DNA of 64,000 nt from Prosthecobacter debontii (GTDB taxonomy: Bacteria; Verrucomicrobiota; Verrucomicrobiia; Verrucomicrobiales; Verrucomicrobiaceae): the NCBI RefSeq assembly GCF_900167535.1, contig NZ_FUYE01000010.1, positions 62,001 to 126,000 of the forward strand, read 5' to 3'. The notes below the pieces were generated by a model. The model was not told the origin of the DNA. It did not search any database and was given only the letters and a program-made list of their open reading frames with translations. The position numbers were made by a program, and so were the translations under genes. Of this stretch, positions 8,812 through 17,515 are shown one piece after another (position 1 is the stretch's first letter; the number at the start of each line of letters is the position of its first letter).

Positions 8812-9684
8812 ATGATTCGCCCGCTTCAGAAAGATGACGCCCTGCTCCAGGACATCGCGTCAACCCCTCAAAGCCCGGAGAGGTTGGACCTGTGGTGGCT
8901 TGGGCAAAGTGGCTTTTTGATCAGCTGGAACGGGCATTCCTTCCTGTTCGACCCCTATTTGTCCGACTCTTTGACAGTCAAATACGCCCACACGGACAAA
9001 CCCCACGTCCGCATGACCGAGCGCTGTGTGGATCCCGCTCGCCTGACCGATCTCACCCTCGTCACCGCCAGTCACCTGCACACGGATCACCTTGATGCCG
9101 AGACCTTACTCCCTCTCGCCGCCGCCAATCCTGGCCTGCCCCTTTTTCTGCCCGCCGCCATTCTCGCCGATGCTCAAACCCGGTTCGGAGATGCCTCGCT
9201 CACCTATCACCCTCTCGATCATGGGGTTCGGCATGAAACACCCGACTGGAGCATGGAGGGCATCGCCGCCGCGCATAACGATCTCAAAGTCGATGACCAA
9301 GGCCGCCACCATTATCTCGGTTTCGTCCTGCGCTGCGGTCCCTTCACCCTTTATCATAGTGGCGACACCCTCTGGCATGACGGTTTGGTCGAAACCCTTC
9401 GCCCACTGAGCTGCGACCTCATGCTGCTGCCCATCAACGGCAACCGCCCCGAACGCCGAGTCGCCGGTAACCTCAACGGCACCGAAGCCGCCGCCCTCGC
9501 CAAAGCCTGCCGCGCCCGGCTCGTCGTGCCCTGCCACTACGACATGTTCACCTTCAATACCGAGACACCTGACGAGTTTGTGCAAGCCTGCAACCGCCTC
9601 CAGCAGCCCCATCAAGTCCTTCAATGCGGCGAGCGCCTGAGCTTGAGGAAAAACGCTTCGCTTTCCTCTTCTCAGGAAAGTTAG
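8812..9684 (+). CDS. UlaG-like metallo-beta-lactamase-fold hydrolase
   Basis: 290 residues from ATG 8812, inside the divergent region shared with typA. The metal-binding signature S-H-x-H-x-D-H (in 'SHLHTDHLD') is present, with later ligands in '[10 protein letters not shown]' and the C-terminal 'VPCHYDMF'. This pattern matches the UlaG/RomA-like branch of the metallo-beta-lactamase superfamily, whose best-known member is L-ascorbate-6-phosphate lactonase. No other ascorbate utilisation genes are nearby, so the substrate is unknown and the call should stop at fold and metal dependence. The last 15 residues (rich in Ser) extend into a repeat element that begins at 9671, so the C-terminus may have been altered by repeat insertion. 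Confidence 0.85.
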   Translation: MIRPLQKDDALLQDIASTPQSPERLDLWWLGQSGFLISWNGHSFLFDPYLSDSLTVKYAHTDKPHVRMTERCVDPARLTDLTLVTASHLHTDHLDAETLLPLAAANPGLPLFLPAAILADAQTRFGDASLTYHPLDHGVRHETPDWSMEGIAAAHNDLKVDDQGRHHYLGFVLRCGPFTLYHSGDTLWHDGLVETLRPLSCDLMLLPINGNRPERRVAGNLNGTEAAALAKACRARLVVPCHYDMFTFNTETPDEFVQACNRLQQPHQVLQCGERLSLRKNASLSSSQES

Positions 9685-9904
9685 GCGATTCGTAGACCGA
9701 CTCTCGCTCCCTTGTCTCGACTTACGCAGTCGCCCGACCGGAGCGCGAGTATGCTGAGCGAAGCGAATGCTACTCGCCACTTGTCCCTCCCTTCGACACC
9801 GCACGGCCAAGGCCCCTGCAACATCCACGACCACCCCACCTTTTACGGACCTCCCCATCTCAGGAAAGTTAGGCGAGTAGGCTCCGCCATACTCGCGCTC
9901 CGGT
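9671..9904. repeat. Short direct and inverted repeats
   Basis: An 18-bp direct repeat (9671-9688 and 9859-9876, starting CTCAGGAAAG) brackets the block. Inside it, 9737-9752 is the exact reverse complement of 9889-9904, and 9771-9778 that of 9872-9879. The two arms are therefore inverted copies of one 33-42 bp element with different cores. No protein-coding signal fits this block; it looks like interspersed palindromic repeats of the REP type. Confidence 0.7.
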
Positions 9905-10164
9905 CTCTCGGTCTGCGGCATTGCTCGAGAGGGTGGGGGCTGTATGGGGAATATCAATCAATGTCTTTGCCCCCCAATCATTGCCCCAAGGACTAATCCT
10001 TGTGTTGCTTTGCACGTCAGTGAAAAGGTAAAACGACATCATGGCTTCAAAATCCCGTCGCAAAGCCGCCTTTGTGTCGGAGATAAAGTGGCTGACAAAA
10101 CAACAAGTTTATCGATCATTGACCTGTTCGGTCAACTTCGCAGGGTCACTCCGCATCACCGACT

Positions 10165-10389
10165 ATGGATTGGATAAGCACACTGATTGGCCTTTCGCTG
10201 CTAGCAGTCATTGTCTCGGCTACAGTGCTGATGATGCGCCACAGGGAACAGACGCGACTGGCTGCACGTGAGGCGGAGGCTCTGAACATTACCTCAAACG
10301 ACACGCGTCGCTCGTTTTGGTATGCTTCTGTAGATGCCTCCGATACACCACATCCCTCATCTGACGGCATGGATGGTGACGGCGACTGA
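10165..10389 (+). CDS. Small single-pass membrane protein, hypothetical
   Basis: 74 residues from an ATG at 10165. A hydrophobic helix covers about residues 4-24, followed by a basic stretch 'RHREQTR' (positive-inside) and a polar, acidic tail ending in alternating Gly and Asp. No recognised family. The protein is plausible because of the clean membrane segment, but there is no clear ribosome binding site and a second reading frame (10041-10271) overlaps it. It sits in the gene-poor stretch 9.7-12.3 kb and is not obviously part of an operon. Confidence 0.4.
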   Translation: MDWISTLIGLSLLAVIVSATVLMMRHREQTRLAAREAEALNITSNDTRRSFWYASVDASDTPHPSSDGMDGDGD

Positions 10390-10579
10390 CTGGCCTCGTT
10401 AGAGCCCAATTGCGGATAGTGATACGTTTAGCCATAAAACCTACGACCACTGCGAGCTAGGCCATCGGCCAAACGTGGGCAGACAAACCATTGGTGGTAA
10501 CGGCTCGTAGCTGTCTGTCGCATGATCGGAGTCTTGCGCTCGCCGTCGGCATAGCCTAGACGAGTCAACTTCGCACGTC

Positions 10580-11032
10580 ATGCGCTGTAAACGATGCAAC
10601 AAGACTATCACCGAGCAGACGGTTCGGATTTACGGTGGCCGCTGCGTGCCCTGCCATCGCAAGCGCCTATCCCAAAGGTTTCCGCGCATTTTCCCAGAAA
10701 TGCTTTCCTTCATCAGATTTACTCTCACGATTCCAATCAACCTTGCTAGTCTCCTAGTCTATCTGATCCCCCTTTGGCTTGCACCGCTTCCTTTCACGCG
10801 CCGTGAGGTCAGCGCGATCATCGAACCCGTCTATGGAAGCGAGGCTGCACTCGAGTATTTCAAGGGCTTGCGCTCAGGATTCGTCAACAAGCCGGTCCAT
10901 ACAGGGCCGTGTTTTTCTGACCCTCTCTTTTTCAGTCTTGGAGTAGACGATGGTTATAAGATCAAGTGTGACTTATCCCAGTGGCCCAGAGGGGTTCAGA
11001 ATCGTGCAACAAAACCCATCGACCTCGCCTAA
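10580..11032 (+). CDS. Zinc-ribbon membrane protein, hypothetical
   Basis: 150 residues from ATG 10580. Residues 3-25 contain two Cys pairs, C-K-R-C and C-V-P-C, in the spacing of a small zinc ribbon. A single hydrophobic segment follows at about residues 50-72. The C-terminal half has no motif I know. Small proteins with an N-terminal Cys4 ribbon and one membrane helix are common orphans in Verrucomicrobiota and Planctomycetota. The gene is isolated between repeats; a GCCTAAC heptamer overlaps its stop. No function is assigned. Confidence 0.6.
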   Translation: MRCKRCNKTITEQTVRIYGGRCVPCHRKRLSQRFPRIFPEMLSFIRFTLTIPINLASLLVYLIPLWLAPLPFTRREVSAIIEPVYGSEAALEYFKGLRSGFVNKPVHTGPCFSDPLFFSLGVDDGYKIKCDLSQWPRGVQNRATKPIDLA

Positions 11033-11394
11033 CCAGGCACCGCCGCGAACGGTCCCAGGCAGTCTATTGCCCCGCATAACTTCCCACCCACCACACCCGG
11101 CGGCGCTCAGGGACTGAGCGCCCTACCGGCCCGACGCATCAACTCGGCAGCACATTCTCCCTCAGCGAATGATGGCTCCGAACGCAATCACTTGGCCCCT
11201 TTCCTGCGTCCTCGCTGAAAACCTTCTCTGGAGGCATGATCCTAGAATTCAAGGGGCAAACCATTCAGGGGCACTGATCGACACTCATGAATGCTGTTTC
11301 AGAGTCATGAGTGTTCATCAGTGTGGATGAGTGGTTCGTCATCGGCCTCAGACACGTGCTCACTTCCTCTTCAGTCCGACCCGCCATCACCGCC
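11033..11394. other. Intergenic region with a hairpin
   Basis: No convincing gene. A perfect 9-bp stem (11102-11110 with 11114-11122, loop GGA) stands out; it has no following T run, so it resembles a dispersed palindromic unit more than a terminator. Confidence 0.6.
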
Positions 11395-11455
11395 GAGAAC
11401 GGACCGCCGCGAGGACGCGGCTGTCGACACGCGGGACGTGTGCGCTCCGGTTCTC
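11395..11455. repeat. Multi-hairpin palindromic element
   Basis: The ends (GAGAACGGA at 11395-11403 and TCCGGTTCTC at 11446-11455) are near-perfect inverted copies. Between them are two small perfect hairpins, 11407-11420 (CCGCG/CGCGG) and 11427-11441 (ACACG/CGTGT). The architecture matches the element at 53942-54031 although the sequences differ. Confidence 0.55.
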
Positions 11456-11516
11456 GGCTCCCATATTCTTTGAGCTTTCCCCTGGTGGATCAACGGACCT
11501 AGATCACGGGCACCCT

Positions 11517-11593
11517 GCAATGCACCGTGGCCACTCTGCATCGCTGCACGGCCAGTCTGCATCGCTCCATGGCCACTCTGCATCATGCAGTCT
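11517..11593. repeat. 21-bp tandem repeat, about 3.7 copies
   Basis: Units at 11517-11537, 11538-11558, 11559-11579 and a partial unit at 11580-11593. The unit is of the type GCATCGCTSCAYGGCCASTCT. Reading it in frame gives repeated His-Gly-His-Ser-Ala-type peptides, but no open frame around it looks like a gene. Confidence 0.8.
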
Positions 11594-11800
11594 GAGACTG
11601 AATCCCCCTTATTGAGACGCAAAGCCCTTCTTGATGAGAATTCGATCGGGTTATTGAGAATCTCGATAACAGGATAGGCTTTGGGGGTACTGTCGGACTT
11701 TTCCTGCCCCTTCGAGTCGGGGAAGTAGATCTCCGTTCTTATTTAAGCTACGAGCCTAGCGCCCCCTCACGTAGGTTTGACACGCGAATGCCATTTAGCG

Positions 11801-12301
11801 ATGGTGGACAAAGCGCTCACATTGATGCCAACGACGGTTCTCGCCAGCAGACTTGCCTATGGGTTGTTTAAATACGGCCTGCATGGCTTATGCTTGGGCT
11901 TTGTTGGAGTGGTTTGGATGATGCTCATGAGTTCGGGCAGCAACGATCTCGGTGGAGGCCTTGCGTTTGGCTGCATCTGGACGGCAGGCATCGGCTCTTA
12001 CTTTATCCTGGCCAGACGTTTTCTCAAAACACTCGACCGCGAAGTCGAAATCGTTCCGGGGCAGTTGAGGATTGTCTTGGGAACGGGGGAAAGATCTGAG
12101 GTCCCTCTCGATGAGTCCATGGAGATCAAAATTATCCGAAAGCCAAGGCTCAGCTACTGTGAGATCGAGCAAGAAGGTCGATTAATCGCCCGCTTTCTGC
12201 CCACGAATGATCTGCTCGAGGATTTACGCCATCCCGGTCCAGCGCGACACTGGCAGTGGCTTATGGAGCGTTATTTGGAACCTCACCGAACCGCCGCTTG
12301 A
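11801..12301 (+). CDS. Membrane protein with PH-like C-terminal half, hypothetical
   Basis: 166 residues from ATG 11801; an ATG at 11825 is an alternative start, and a TTG at 11777 is less likely. Two hydrophobic segments (about residues 22-44 and 55-74) are followed by a soluble beta-rich half that starts 'LDREVEIVPGQLRIVLGTG'. Two membrane helices then a small beta domain is the arrangement seen in bacterial PH-like membrane proteins, and the proteins at 24164 and 53104 share it. Sequence similarity among the three is not obvious by eye. Function unknown. Confidence 0.65.
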   Translation: MVDKALTLMPTTVLASRLAYGLFKYGLHGLCLGFVGVVWMMLMSSGSNDLGGGLAFGCIWTAGIGSYFILARRFLKTLDREVEIVPGQLRIVLGTGERSEVPLDESMEIKIIRKPRLSYCEIEQEGRLIARFLPTNDLLEDLRHPGPARHWQWLMERYLEPHRTAA

Positions 12302-12462
12302 CTGACGTCAGGATTCGCATCGAGTTGGGGTCAAAAGAAGCTCGGTTTCCCACTTCACGAAGCCCATCTTGACTCCCTTGACCGCTGACGAGCCTTCCAT
12401 TCCCGCACTCCGCTCAATTCTCGTTTGCATCCCGCGTGTCTGTGTCCTATCACCCACGTCCT

Positions 12463-13612
12463 ATGGAAACGACCACCAAGTCAGTCCTGACCGACCTCCA
12501 GGCGTTCGACGTGGCGAGCCTTAAAGGCCGCCTGAGCGAACTCCGGAGGTATCTTTGACCTCCCTAAACTGACCGAAGAGCTGTCGGCGCTCGAACACAA
12601 GATGACCGACGCGGGCTTCTGGGATAACCAGGCAGCCGCCAAGAAAGTGATTGATCGCGCCAACGTGATCAAAAAGCAGATCAACCCGCTGGGTGAGCTG
12701 GAAACGCGCGTGGAGGACTTCCCCGTGCTGATCGAGCTGGCCAAGGAACAGGGGGATACGCAGAGTTATAAAGAAGTGCAGGTCGAATTCGATGCGCTGC
12801 AAAAGGCCATCGCCGATTACGAACTGGAGCTTCTCCTCAAGGGCCCGTTTGACCACGGCAATGCCTTCCTCACCGTCCACTCAGGAGCCGGTGGCACGGA
12901 GGCCTGTGACTGGGCGGATATGCTCATGCGCATGTTCGTCCGCTGGTCCGAGCGTCGCGGTTACAAGGTATCCATCATCGACCACCAGGAAGGTGACGAC
13001 GTGGGCACGCGTTCCGCCACGCTGGAAATCGTGGGCGAAAACGCCTTCGGTTTCCTCCAGGCCGAGCGCGGCGTGCATCGCCTCGTGCGCATCTCTCCCT
13101 TCGATGCCGCCAAGAAGCGCCACACGTCCTTTGCCTCCATCGATGTCACTCCGGATAACGAGGAAGACATCGACATCGAAGTGCGTGAAGACGATCTCAA
13201 GGTGGACACCTATCGCGCGGGCGGCAAAGGCGGCCAGAACGTGAACAAGGTGGAAACCGCTGTCCGCATCACCCACATCCCCTCCGGCGTCATTGTCGCC
13301 TGTCAGGTGGAGCGCTCTCAGCCGAAAAACCGCGCCAAAGCCATGGCGATGTTGAAGGCCAAGCTCTACCAGATCGAGGAAGACAAACGCCAAGCCGAGA
13401 TCGCCCGCCAGTATGGTGAGAAGACCGACATCGGCTGGGGCAGCCAGATCCGCAGCTACGTTTTCCAACCCTACCAGATGGTCAAAGACCACCGCACAGG
13501 GGAGAAAACCAGCGATGTCTCCGGTGTGATGGATGGTGACCTGGATGCCTTCATGGAAGCGAAACTTCGCGGCAAGAAAGCCGGTGAAGGTGATGCTGAC
13601 GAGGAGGTGTAA
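12463..13612 (+). CDS. prfB: Peptide chain release factor 2, with programmed +1 frameshift
   Basis: Translation starts at ATG 12463 and reaches an in-frame TGA at 12556-12558 after 31 codons. A +1 shift at the CTT codon (12553-12555) continues from 12557 and gives a protein of 382 residues (E. coli RF2: 365). The catalytic GGQ is at residues 256-258 and the UGA/UAA-recognising S-P-F motif lies in 'RISPFDAAK'. RF2 terminates translation at UGA and UAA; because the shift site itself is a UGA, low RF2 raises its own synthesis. A terminator at 13642-13672 follows the stop. The downstream gene is convergent, so this is a single-gene unit. Confidence 0.97.
12545..12559 (+). promoter_or_regulatory. 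prfB recoding site
   Basis: GGAGG (12545-12549), a three-base spacer, slippery CTT (12553-12555) and TGA followed by C (12556-12559). The internal Shine-Dalgarno-like sequence, spacing and CTT-TGA-C match the canonical RF2 frameshift cassette. An ORF caller would split the gene here and lose the first 31 codons. Confidence 0.95.
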
Positions 13613-13641
13613 ACGTCCCGCATTCGTCAGACTCTGAAATC

Positions 13642-13672
13642 AAAAGCCGAAGGTCAAGACCTTCGGCTTTTC
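13642..13672. terminator. Bidirectional terminator between prfB and the glycosyltransferase
   Basis: A perfect 14-bp stem (13642-13655 with 13658-13671, loop AA) whose ends are runs of A and T. It can serve prfB on the plus strand and the minus-strand glycosyltransferase operon, whose last stop is at 13691. Confidence 0.9.
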
Positions 13673-13690
13673 CATGGACGGAGCGCTTGG

Positions 13691-14509
13691 TTAGGCCACC
13701 TTGCGCTCGTGAGTGGTTCCTGTCATCGCCCCTGGGGTCATTGAGGCGATGGGGGAGGCCGGGGCGCGTTTGCCACGATAGCGGTTCACCACCACCAGAT
13801 AGCGCTTCAGCGTGCGCCAGATGCGCAGCTTGCTCACGCCTGCCTTGAGGTCATAACGCAGGGTGTAAGGAATCTCGGAGGCGGTGGCACCGATGGAGCG
13901 CAGCTTGAGCATGACCTCCAGCATGCAGACGAAGCCAGTTTCCTCGACGAGTTTGTCCTCGCCATAAGTCTGAGCCATGCGTTTGAGCACGGTGCTATCG
14001 TAACAGCGGAAGCCGGTGGAGTAGTCGCGCACGCCTCGGAAGGGCACGAGGGTTTTCATCAGCCAGAAGCAGCCCAGACTGAGCAGCTTACGAAACGCGC
14101 TCAGCCCCACAATGACGCTCCCGGGGCGGTAACGAGAGGCGATAACGAGATCGACGCCTTTGGCCTCCAACTCGCTCACCATGTCCATGACATAGATGGG
14201 ATCGTGCGTGTTGTCGGAGTCCATGACGACCACTGCGTCTGCCGCCTTCATTCCGGCCACGAGGCCATTTTGCAGGCCCATGCCCAGACCTTTGTTCACT
14301 CCATGCTGGATCAATGTCACTGGCATGGTTTGGGCTGCCTCACGGGCGATCTCTGCGGTGCGATCCTTGGACCCGTCATCGACGACGATGACCTCATAGC
14401 GGAAGTTTTGGCCTGTCAGGGTTTCTTGAATCCGCGCCAACAGCGCAGGCAGATCCTTCTCTTCATTGAAGGCAGGCAGAACGAGGGCCACGGATTCGAT
14501 GTGTTTCAT
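13691..14509 (-). CDS. Family 2 glycosyltransferase, dolichol-phosphate-mannose-synthase-like
   Basis: 272 residues. The GT-A fold begins at the N-terminus with 'LVLPAFNEEKDLPALL', then 'VIVVDDGSKDRT' and the metal-binding 'MDSDNTHDP'. It ends soon after the catalytic domain with no membrane helices, unlike longer DPM1/GtrB types. Likely transfers a sugar from a nucleotide donor onto a lipid carrier or growing glycan. Its ATG overlaps the stop of the polysaccharide deacetylase gene by 4 bp, so the two are translationally coupled, with wecB upstream: wecB - deacetylase - GT2. The operon probably builds or edits a surface polysaccharide containing N-acetylated amino sugars. Acceptor unknown. 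Confidence 0.88.
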   Translation of the reverse strand: MKHIESVALVLPAFNEEKDLPALLARIQETLTGQNFRYEVIVVDDGSKDRTAEIAREAAQTMPVTLIQHGVNKGLGMGLQNGLVAGMKAADAVVVMDSDNTHDPIYVMDMVSELEAKGVDLVIASRYRPGSVIVGLSAFRKLLSLGCFWLMKTLVPFRGVRDYSTGFRCYDSTVLKRMAQTYGEDKLVEETGFVCMLEVMLKLRSIGATASEIPYTLRYDLKAGVSKLRIWRTLKRYLVVVNRYRGKRAPASPIASMTPGAMTGTTHERKVA

Positions 14510-15537
14510 GAGCGTGTGGGATGAAGATTGAGCGATGAGACCGGGCAGTTTGGGTCCGTGTTATGCGTAGTGAGTTGATGGGCGATTTGTCCCATGGTGG
14601 CCGTGCCCCAGACGCTGCGGAGGCTGCTGAGAGTGTGGCGGACGAGTTCGATCTTCTTCGCCGCAGGGATTTGCATGGCCGGGAAAAAGCCGAGCTCAGG
14701 CACATCGTTCACATCCAAAAAGTCGGTGGGATGCAGCAGCAAGGATGGCGCCACATGCGTCATGCGGCACAGGCTGATGTGCATGTTCCAATACAAACGA
14801 GCCAGCGGCATGGAATACTGGGCCAGGAATAACAAGTAGCTCAAATGTACCGGTGTCCGGAAGATCGGCATGGTCGTCACAGGCATCTCCAGAAGCCCAG
14901 GCTGGATCTGGTAGGGCATCAGGGGCGAAAAGGCGCTGGAGAAGCTGCCATAAAGCCCCTTTCGCCGAGCCTTCTCCTCAGGAGGAAGCTTGGAGGTGAA
15001 AAAGAAATAGGCGCGTGCCACAGGAGCCATGACGGTGGGGAACAGGCTGGCATCATAATGGTAACCCCGCTGGATAAGCATCTCCCTCACTTGGGGGGAT
15101 GTGCTGAAGCCTGGACCGCGAAAACCGACGGGGCGCTGGCCTGTCGCTGACTCGATGGCGGCCTCCGCGTTTTCAAAGTCGGCCAGCAGTTCCTCCGGGC
15201 TGTAAAGATGCAACCAAGGCTCATGCATGTGACTGTGGTTGGCCACCTCATGACCAGCTGCGGTGATGCTACGCAGAACTTCATGATTTTTCTGAAGTGT
15301 GGCATCCTTTCCTACGACAAAGAAGGTGATGCGCAGACCGGCACGCTTCATCGTATCCAAAATGCGCGGGACGGCGACGTCGAGATAACTGGGAAAATCC
15401 TGCCATCCGTCCACCCCTTGGGTTTTCATATAAGCCCATTGGTTGTCGAGATCGAGAGAGACGCTGGCAGGGATGGTATTCACGGACAAGCTTGGATCAG
15501 GATTGGAGGAGTTTGGCAAGAATTCTCTCAGAGGCAT
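14506..15537 (-). CDS. Polysaccharide deacetylase family protein
   Basis: 343 residues from ATG 15537. Alternative starts are ATG 15543 or 15573, or GTG 15483, which would fall just after the wecB stop; the deacetylase domain itself only starts near 'VSLDLDNQW', so the choice does not affect it. The NodB-type motifs are visible: Asp pair in 'SLDLDNQ', metal-binding 'EVANHSHMHEP' (H-x3-H) and 'GFRGPGFS'. These enzymes remove N- or O-acetyl groups from sugars. It overlaps the end of wecB by about 41 bp and the start of the glycosyltransferase by 4 bp. Together with wecB (ManNAc supply) a role in deacetylating an amino sugar in an exopolysaccharide is the natural inference. Confidence 0.85.
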   Translation of the reverse strand: MPLREFLPNSSNPDPSLSVNTIPASVSLDLDNQWAYMKTQGVDGWQDFPSYLDVAVPRILDTMKRAGLRITFFVVGKDATLQKNHEVLRSITAAGHEVANHSHMHEPWLHLYSPEELLADFENAEAAIESATGQRPVGFRGPGFSTSPQVREMLIQRGYHYDASLFPTVMAPVARAYFFFTSKLPPEEKARRKGLYGSFSSAFSPLMPYQIQPGLLEMPVTTMPIFRTPVHLSYLLFLAQYSMPLARLYWNMHISLCRMTHVAPSLLLHPTDFLDVNDVPELGFFPAMQIPAAKKIELVRHTLSSLRSVWGTATMGQIAHQLTTHNTDPNCPVSSLNLHPTRS

Positions 15538-16618
15538 GCCCATCACCGAAGACTTTCTCAGCCCGGGCTGCATGATCAAACCACGCTGTATCGGAAACAG
15601 CCGTGTTTAAAAGGGATTCCAGATCCGTAGCCGACTCTCCCACCAGCCGCGCCACCCCGGCATCCACACCTTCGGGTCGCTCGGTATTTTCACGCAGCAC
15701 CAGGATGGGTTTCCCCAGAGAGGCGGCTTCCTCCTGAATGCCTCCCGAGTCGCTCACAATGAGCCAGGCATCTGAAAGCAAATGGACGAAGTCCGCATAA
15801 GCCATGGGGGTGGTGATGATGATCTGATCACAACCCGCCAATTCTTGAGCGGCGGCTTCCTTAACTGCGGGATTTGGGTGCACGGGAAACACCACACACA
15901 ACTCTGGATGAGCCTCGGTAAACCGGCGTAGCAAACGCAAATGCGTGCGCATGGTTTCGCCAAAGTTTTCTCGCCGATGGGTGGTGAGAAGTACCACTCT
16001 ACGCCCTGCAGTTTTCTCTCTTAACCCGGCGATCTCCGGCCCAGGCTGGGTCTTCGACAGGGTGTGATAAAGGGCATCCACCACCGTGTTACCCGTGACA
16101 ATGATTTTTGAGTCCTCAATTCCCTCAGCTCGCAAAGCGAGGCGGTTCCGCTCGGTGGCGGCAAAGTGAAGTGTCGCGATCTGCGAAACCAACCGACGAT
16201 TCATTTCCTCCGGGAAAGGACTCAGAGGATTCCCCGACCGAAGCCCCGCCTCGATATGTCCGACAGGAATCTGACGATGAAAAGCGGCCTGGGCCCCGCC
16301 AAGAGCCGTGGCGGTGTCTCCTTGAACCAGAACATAATCGGGCTGCTCCGCTTCGAGCACGGGATCCAGTCGCTCGATCACCCTTGCGAGTAAGCGATTG
16401 AGGGGCTGTCCGGCCACCATGGCCTGAAGATCATGCTGCGGATAGACCCCAAAAATATCAAAGAGTGGTGTCAGCAAATCCGCATGCTGACCGCTATTCA
16501 CGAGGATGGCTTCAGCGCCCTGTTTCCGAGCCTCAAGAATCAAGGGCGCGACCTTAATCATCTCGGGACGGGTGCCGAGAACAAATAGGAGACGCTTGGA
16601 AACCACGGGGCTTTGCAT
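15497..16618 (-). CDS. wecB: UDP-N-acetylglucosamine 2-epimerase (non-hydrolysing)
   Basis: 373 residues, the usual length for WecB. The start 'LLFVLGTRPEMIKVAPLI' and the blocks 'VLVQGDTATALGG', 'HIEAGLRSGN', 'FPEEMNRRL' and 'VSDSGGIQEEA' are family signatures, including the catalytic Asp, Glu and His positions. It interconverts UDP-GlcNAc and UDP-ManNAc in the cytoplasm, feeding surface polysaccharide synthesis. First gene of the three-gene minus-strand operon with the deacetylase and GT2. It is divergent from the YebC-family gene at 16744, with 125 bp between starts that must hold both promoters. Confidence 0.95.
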   Translation of the reverse strand: MQSPVVSKRLLFVLGTRPEMIKVAPLILEARKQGAEAILVNSGQHADLLTPLFDIFGVYPQHDLQAMVAGQPLNRLLARVIERLDPVLEAEQPDYVLVQGDTATALGGAQAAFHRQIPVGHIEAGLRSGNPLSPFPEEMNRRLVSQIATLHFAATERNRLALRAEGIEDSKIIVTGNTVVDALYHTLSKTQPGPEIAGLREKTAGRRVVLLTTHRRENFGETMRTHLRLLRRFTEAHPELCVVFPVHPNPAVKEAAAQELAGCDQIIITTPMAYADFVHLLSDAWLIVSDSGGIQEEAASLGKPILVLRENTERPEGVDAGVARLVGESATDLESLLNTAVSDTAWFDHAARAEKVFGDGHASERILAKLLQS

Positions 16619-16743
16619 TCTAGAAATTTTAACATTTCCAATGGATTAAGCAATCTCTTCTACAAAATCCGCGAGCTTTTCTCACATCACCTTGCTTTCT
16701 CCTCCGCTATGCCCTTCGATGCAGGCTCATTTTTATACTTATC

Positions 16744-17469
16744 ATGGGTGCACAATGGAAACAGAAATGGCGGGAACTAGCCGCCGATCAGAAAGGCAAA
16801 ATCGTCGGCAAGCTGACTCGTGAAATCCAAGTGGCAGCGCGCCTCGGAGGTGCCGACCCGGATCTTAATGCCCGTCTGTATGCCGCCATCACGGCCGCAC
16901 GCAAGCAAAGTGTCACGAGAGATTCCATTGAGCGAGCCATTGCCAAAGGCGCTGGTATCGGTGGAGATCCCGTCACCTACCAGACCGTCATTTTCGAAGG
17001 ATTCGCTCCGCATCGGGTTCCGGTCATGGTCGAGTGCCTGACCGACAACAACAACCGCACCTCCTCGGAAGTGCGCGTGCTTTTCAAAGTGGGCAGCATG
17101 GGCACTCCGGGCTCTGTCGCCTGGATGTTTGAGCATTGCGGCCTGATCGAAGGTCAGCACACGGATAAGGACATGGACATCGAAGTCGCCGCACTGGAAG
17201 CTGAGGCGGACAATGTGGAACCGCTCGACCTCGATGAAGATGAGTCTGCGGGGCATGTCGGGGCTCGCTTTTTCTGCCCAACCACTTCGCTCGATACGGT
17301 CACCAAAGCCCTGAAAGCCGCGGGTTGGCAGATCACCACCTCTGAGTTGCACTATCATCCGAAGGACTATCCTGAACTCACCGAAGCCCAGCGTGAAGAG
17401 GTGACCAATTTCCTCCAGGGATTGGATGGGCATGCGGATGTGCACCGCGTGTACGCTGCACTCAAATAA
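16744..17469 (+). CDS. YebC/PmpR-family (TACO1-like) protein
   Basis: 241 residues, typical for the family. It starts 'MGAQWKQKWRELAADQKGKI', the short N-terminal variant of the usual 'MAGHSKWxxIKHRK', and contains the conserved core 'DNNNRTSSEVRVLFKVGSMG' and a final 'VHRVYAAL'. Family members are described as DNA-binding regulators, and more recently as factors that help ribosomes through difficult sequences such as proline stretches. The N-terminal 'GHSKW' is replaced here by 'GAQWK', as in the YeeN-like subgroup. Single gene, divergent from wecB and convergent with the FAD oxidase. Confidence 0.92.
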   Translation: MGAQWKQKWRELAADQKGKIVGKLTREIQVAARLGGADPDLNARLYAAITAARKQSVTRDSIERAIAKGAGIGGDPVTYQTVIFEGFAPHRVPVMVECLTDNNNRTSSEVRVLFKVGSMGTPGSVAWMFEHCGLIEGQHTDKDMDIEVAALEAEADNVEPLDLDEDESAGHVGARFFCPTTSLDTVTKALKAAGWQITTSELHYHPKDYPELTEAQREEVTNFLQGLDGHADVHRVYAALK

Positions 17470-17482
17470 GGACGATGGATTT

Positions 17483-17515
17483 CGCTAGGTCGCCCAACTG
17501 TTAGGCGGCCTAGCG
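17483..17515. terminator. Hairpin at the convergent ends of the yebC-like and FAD oxidase genes
   Basis: Stem of CGCTAGG-x-CGCC (17483-17494) with GGCG-x-CCTAGCG (17504-17515), one internal mismatch and a 9-base loop. It overlaps the stop of the minus-strand gene at 17510. There is no T run, so termination is plausible but weaker than the other sites. Confidence 0.55.

Noticed and set aside
9106-9957. 283-residue minus-strand frame over the UlaG-like gene and its repeats
   Set aside because: It crosses the repeat block and has no motif; the plus-strand gene has metal ligands.
10041-10271. Plus-strand frame of 76 residues overlapping the small membrane protein
   Set aside because: The overlapping frame at 10165 has a clear membrane helix; this one changes character half-way and has no motif.
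11331-11615. 94-residue frame through the 21-bp tandem repeat
   Set aside because: The repeated His-Gly-His-Ser peptide is a by-product of the DNA repeat.
17500-17506. GTTAGGC heptamer as an attC-like site
   Set aside because: It is the loop of a hairpin between convergent genes; similar heptamers also occur inside coding regions by chance (for example near 39496, 41370 and 47907).
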